This document shows positions 6,075-7,502 of a DNA stretch of 7,502 nucleotides, piece after piece. The DNA lies in NCBI GenBank assembly GCA_029938185.1, contig JAOZVK010000281.1:1-7502 (forward strand), written 5' to 3'. The stretch's first letter is position 1. The number at the start of each line of letters is the position of its first letter. The notes under the pieces are model-generated. The model was not told the DNA's origin, searched no databases, and saw nothing but the letters and a program-made list of their open reading frames with translations. The stretch comes from Bacteroidales bacterium (lineage in GTDB: Bacteria > Bacteroidota > Bacteroidia > Bacteroidales > JAOZVK01). Both the position numbers and the translations under genes were made by a program.

Positions 6075-6180
6075 AAGGTATTAGACCTATTTAATGTTGC
6101 TTATGCATTCTATTAATATGCAATTTAACAAAATATAAATGTCGAAAAACTTTTGTTAGACTACTTAGACTAATATTAAA
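6075..6180 (+). repeat. Dispersed repeat B, copy 3
   Basis: AAGGTATTAGACCTATTTAA followed by TGTTGCTTATGCATTCTATT, then the 3' half GTCGAAAAACTTTTGTTAGA and CTACTTAG. It aligns along its length with 7159-7280. The 5' hairpin is weakened (AGGTATTAGACCT pairs only AGGT/ACCT), and the 3' TIR-like end is degenerate (TATTAAATA). It lies between the 96-residue gene and its likely promoter, so it may be transcribed in that gene's 5' leader. Confidence 0.7.
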
Positions 6181-6191
6181 TATAATTTTTG

Positions 6192-6199
6192 CAAATATA
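6192..6199 (-). promoter_or_regulatory. Possible -7 box for the 96-residue protein gene
   Basis: The minus strand reads TATATTTG, identical to the box before the lipoprotein gene. It is about 165 bases before the ATG at 6029, which would put repeat B copy 3 inside the leader. No -33 element is present at 19-21 bases. Confidence 0.3.
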
Positions 6200-6467
6200 A
6201 TCTTTTAATTCAAATTAAAAAACCAATGGTAGTGAACAATAAGTGACTCAGATAAAAATCATCACTATATGTTATTTTAATATCATCTATTAAGAGTTTA
6301 TTAATCTTATTTTGAATTAATATAAACTATGGTTTATTGTTGATTATCAGTAGTTTGTAGTGTGCTTTTTTTTCAATAGAATCTGGGTAAAAGAGGTAAA
6401 GTTGGATAAAAAAGTCCTTTACTAGTATAAATTATTGTTGTATATTATTAAAATACTTAAGCTACAT
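6200..6467. other. Gene-free AT-rich stretch
   Basis: No plausible gene. TTAATTCAAA (6205-6214) and TTTGAATTAA (6311-6320) form a 10-bp inverted pair with little pairing inside it. I see nothing else here. Confidence 0.4.
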
Positions 6468-6470
6468 TAA

Positions 6471-6931
6471 GGAGTTGCTCAAAAATAATTTAACATTTTA
6501 CAAAATATATACAGATAATTGTTTACAAAATTTCAATAATACAATTTATCCAATATATTGATTTAAGATTTTAATTTATATCGTTTGCAATCAGTAATAT
6601 ACATCTTATATATGATATAATTAGGATAATAATATCAAATTTGTCATATTTACTCATATAAAATCGTAATTGTATCATTTTATCAAATAAATTTACTGTA
6701 ATTAAGCATATTAATAAATATTCTTAAAACACAAAAATTATAGTTTTTAAACCTTATTTTTTTATTTTAAACCTTAATAGAAATTAGAATTTACGGAGAT
6801 TATAAACCTTATTACCTTATTAAACTGGGAATAATAAGGTTAAAAAAGGCGTGGTAGTTTCATCTTTTCTATTAAGGTTTTAACAAAAAAATAAGGTTTT
6901 TAAGAATGCAATTTTATTTTTGAGCAACTCC
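6471..6931. mobile_element. 461-bp MITE-like element with 18-bp perfect TIRs and TAA target duplication
   Basis: GGAGTTGCTCAAAAATAA (6471-6488) is repeated perfectly inverted at 6914-6931. TAA lies directly outside both ends (6468-6470 and 6932-6934), consistent with a 3-bp target duplication. There is no open frame long enough for a transposase, so it would be non-autonomous, moved by an enzyme encoded elsewhere. Terminal repeats starting GG/GA with TNA duplications occur in IS5-family groups such as IS1031; assignment to that group is an inference. The left 230 bp are featureless AT-rich sequence. The right 190 bp form a large nested palindrome (separate entry). The element lies between genes and interrupts none. 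Confidence 0.75.
6720..6907. repeat. Large nested palindrome with six AAACCTTA motifs
   Basis: The outer arms are ATTCTTAAAA (6720-6729) with TTTTAAGAAT (6898-6907). The main arms are 6749-6783 with 6866-6899, nearly perfect over about 34 bp. The inner hairpin is AACCTTATTA (6805-6814) with TAATAAGGTT (6832-6841). AAACCTTA occurs forward at 6749, 6769 and 6804. TAAGGTTT occurs at 6873 and 6892, and TAAGGTTA at 6835. The array is thus mirror-symmetric around about position 6823. It could be a transposase or host-protein binding array, or a long stable hairpin if transcribed. Confidence 0.8.
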
Positions 6932-6934
6932 TAA

Positions 6935-7061
6935 AATAGTATAAAATCTTAGATTTGAGGTTAAATTAATAAACAATATATACGGTGGGATGAATAAGCA
7001 GTTAATTTAATAAAATTATTTAAAATACCTATTTTTATATTACCAATAAACATTAAAAACC
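6935..7061. other. Short gene-free stretch
   Basis: AT-rich sequence between the MITE and the terminator hairpin. No gene, repeat copy or strong hairpin was seen. Confidence 0.4.
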
Positions 7062-7098
7062 AAGCTTCCATACAAAATTTTAATTGTATGGAAAGCTT
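7062..7098. terminator. Strong bidirectional terminator-like hairpin
   Basis: AAGCTTCCATACAA (7062-7075) pairs with TTGTATGGAAAGCTT (7084-7098) with one bulged base and an AT-rich 8-nt loop. TTTTT follows on the plus strand (7101-7105). On the minus strand GTTTTT follows (complement of 7055-7060). It is well placed to end the minus-strand transcript coming from the gene at 7304 after it reads through repeat B copy 4. Confidence 0.6.
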
Positions 7099-7158
7099 AA
7101 TTTTTAGGCATAAGCTAAGTAAAAGGCTCAAAAAGCCAATTTCTATTATATGTTAATT

Positions 7159-7293
7159 AAGGTCTTCGACCTATTTAATGTGGCTTACGCATTCTTTTAA
7201 CACTCTAACAATACGTAGTTTAATAAAATATCAATGTAAAAAAACTTTTGTCAAACTACTTAGTTATTATATTAAATAAACATTAAAATAGGT
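7159..7293 (+). repeat. Dispersed repeat B, copy 4 (most complete)
   Basis: AAGGTCTTCGACCTATTTAA (perfect AGGTC-TTC-GACCT hairpin), then TGTGGCTTACGCATTCTTTT, then the 3' half with AAAAACTTTTGT (7240-7251) and CAAACTACTTAG. It ends in ACATTAAAATAGGT (7280-7293), an inverted, near-exact copy of ACCTATTTAATGT in the 5' half. This is the clearest view of the family: about 135 bp, TIR-like ends, no coding capacity. The right end lies only about 10 bp past the stop codon of the neighbouring gene. Confidence 0.75.
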
Positions 7294-7303
7294 AACATTA
7301 TTC

Positions 7304-7502
7304 TTATAATTCTTCGGAATCCTTAAATTGTTCTCTATGTTGCGGACAAAAACCACTTGGGTCGTTAGTCTTTTTTTGGCATTGAGTCCCATTTTTAGTA
7401 GTACCTTTACAAATACCAGCTGTTTCTTCTTCTGTTACTTCTTCAGTCTCTACTTCGGTTTCCTTTTCTTCTGTTACTTCTTCAGTCTCTACTTCGGTTT
7501 CC
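7304..7502 (-). CDS. 3' end of a gene with acidic tandem repeat and C-terminal Cys/His motif (partial)
   Basis: Only the last 65 codons are in the window. The start is beyond the right edge. The visible part begins with two copies of the 13-residue unit ETEVETEEVTEEK/E, a strongly acidic and probably disordered linker. It is followed by CKGTTKNGTQC, then KKTNDPSGFC, then PQH, i.e. a C-x9-C-x10-C-x2-H pattern, and a short tail ending EEL. CKGTTKxGxxC...GxCxxH motifs recur at the ends of small Bacteroidota and phage-associated proteins of unknown function (the DUF5763 type, from memory) and look like a compact zinc-binding knuckle, perhaps for nucleic acid or protein contact. The upstream domain that would define the function is not visible. 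A repeat B copy and then a terminator-like hairpin follow the stop codon. Confidence 0.75.
   Translation of the reverse strand, partial: ETEVETEEVTEEKETEVETEEVTEEETAGICKGTTKNGTQCQKKTNDPSGFCPQHREQFKDSEEL
7425..7502 (-). repeat. In-frame 39-bp tandem repeat, two or more units
   Basis: Units 7425-7463 and 7464-7502 are identical except for one base (Glu versus Lys codon). The unit length is a multiple of three, so each unit adds 13 residues without breaking the frame. The array runs off the window edge, so the copy number is unknown. Near-identity at DNA level suggests recent slippage or recombination. Confidence 0.9.

Noticed and set aside
429..7293. CRISPR array suggested by many repeated hairpin units.
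   Set aside because: The repeats are irregularly spaced, in both orientations and kilobases apart. There are no uniform spacers and no cas genes.

Overview
The window looks like chromosomal DNA of a low-GC member of the Bacteroidota. The support is strong AT-richness, absence of purine-rich Shine-Dalgarno sites before most starts, several exact matches to the Bacteroidota -7 promoter box (TAnnTTTG), a lipobox lipoprotein of an M49-like family, and a small secreted/membrane protein with a layout I associate with this phylum. No lineage below phylum can be defended from the sequence.

Layout. Positions 1-716 hold no convincing gene, only a terminator-like hairpin (104-141) and a cluster of REP-like double-hairpin repeats (429-604). 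A zinc-independent MDR-family oxidoreductase lies on the minus strand (717-1748). After a repeat-filled gap comes a minus-strand lipoprotein of the dipeptidyl-peptidase-III-like (M49) type (2030-3676). Its zinc-binding motif reads HEMAV instead of HExxH, so it is probably a pseudoenzyme. A long gap (3677-4500) carries more repeats. It is followed by a plus-strand 205-residue signal-peptide/membrane protein (4501-5118), a gap with an inverted-repeat element, an unrecognised 96-residue protein on the minus strand (5739-6029), and 1.27 kb without genes that is dominated by a 461-bp MITE-like element (6471-6931). The right edge holds the 3' end of a minus-strand gene (7304-7502) with a tandem acidic repeat and a C-terminal Cys/His motif.

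The genes do not form an obvious operon or pathway. They are separated by long gaps and mostly by repeats. The notable content is the density and variety of small dispersed repeats: a hairpin family (A) with compensatory stem changes, a roughly 130-bp family (B) with a fixed 5' hairpin and TIR-like ends, a 47-bp near-identical inverted pair (C) bracketing the lipoprotein gene, an extended inverted-repeat element at 5224-5414, and the MITE with 18-bp perfect terminal inverted repeats, a TAA target duplication and a large internal palindrome. I see no CRISPR array, tRNA, rRNA or intact transposase, and no clear defence or biosynthetic system. The best candidates for something undescribed are the degenerate M49 lipoprotein and the repeat families.
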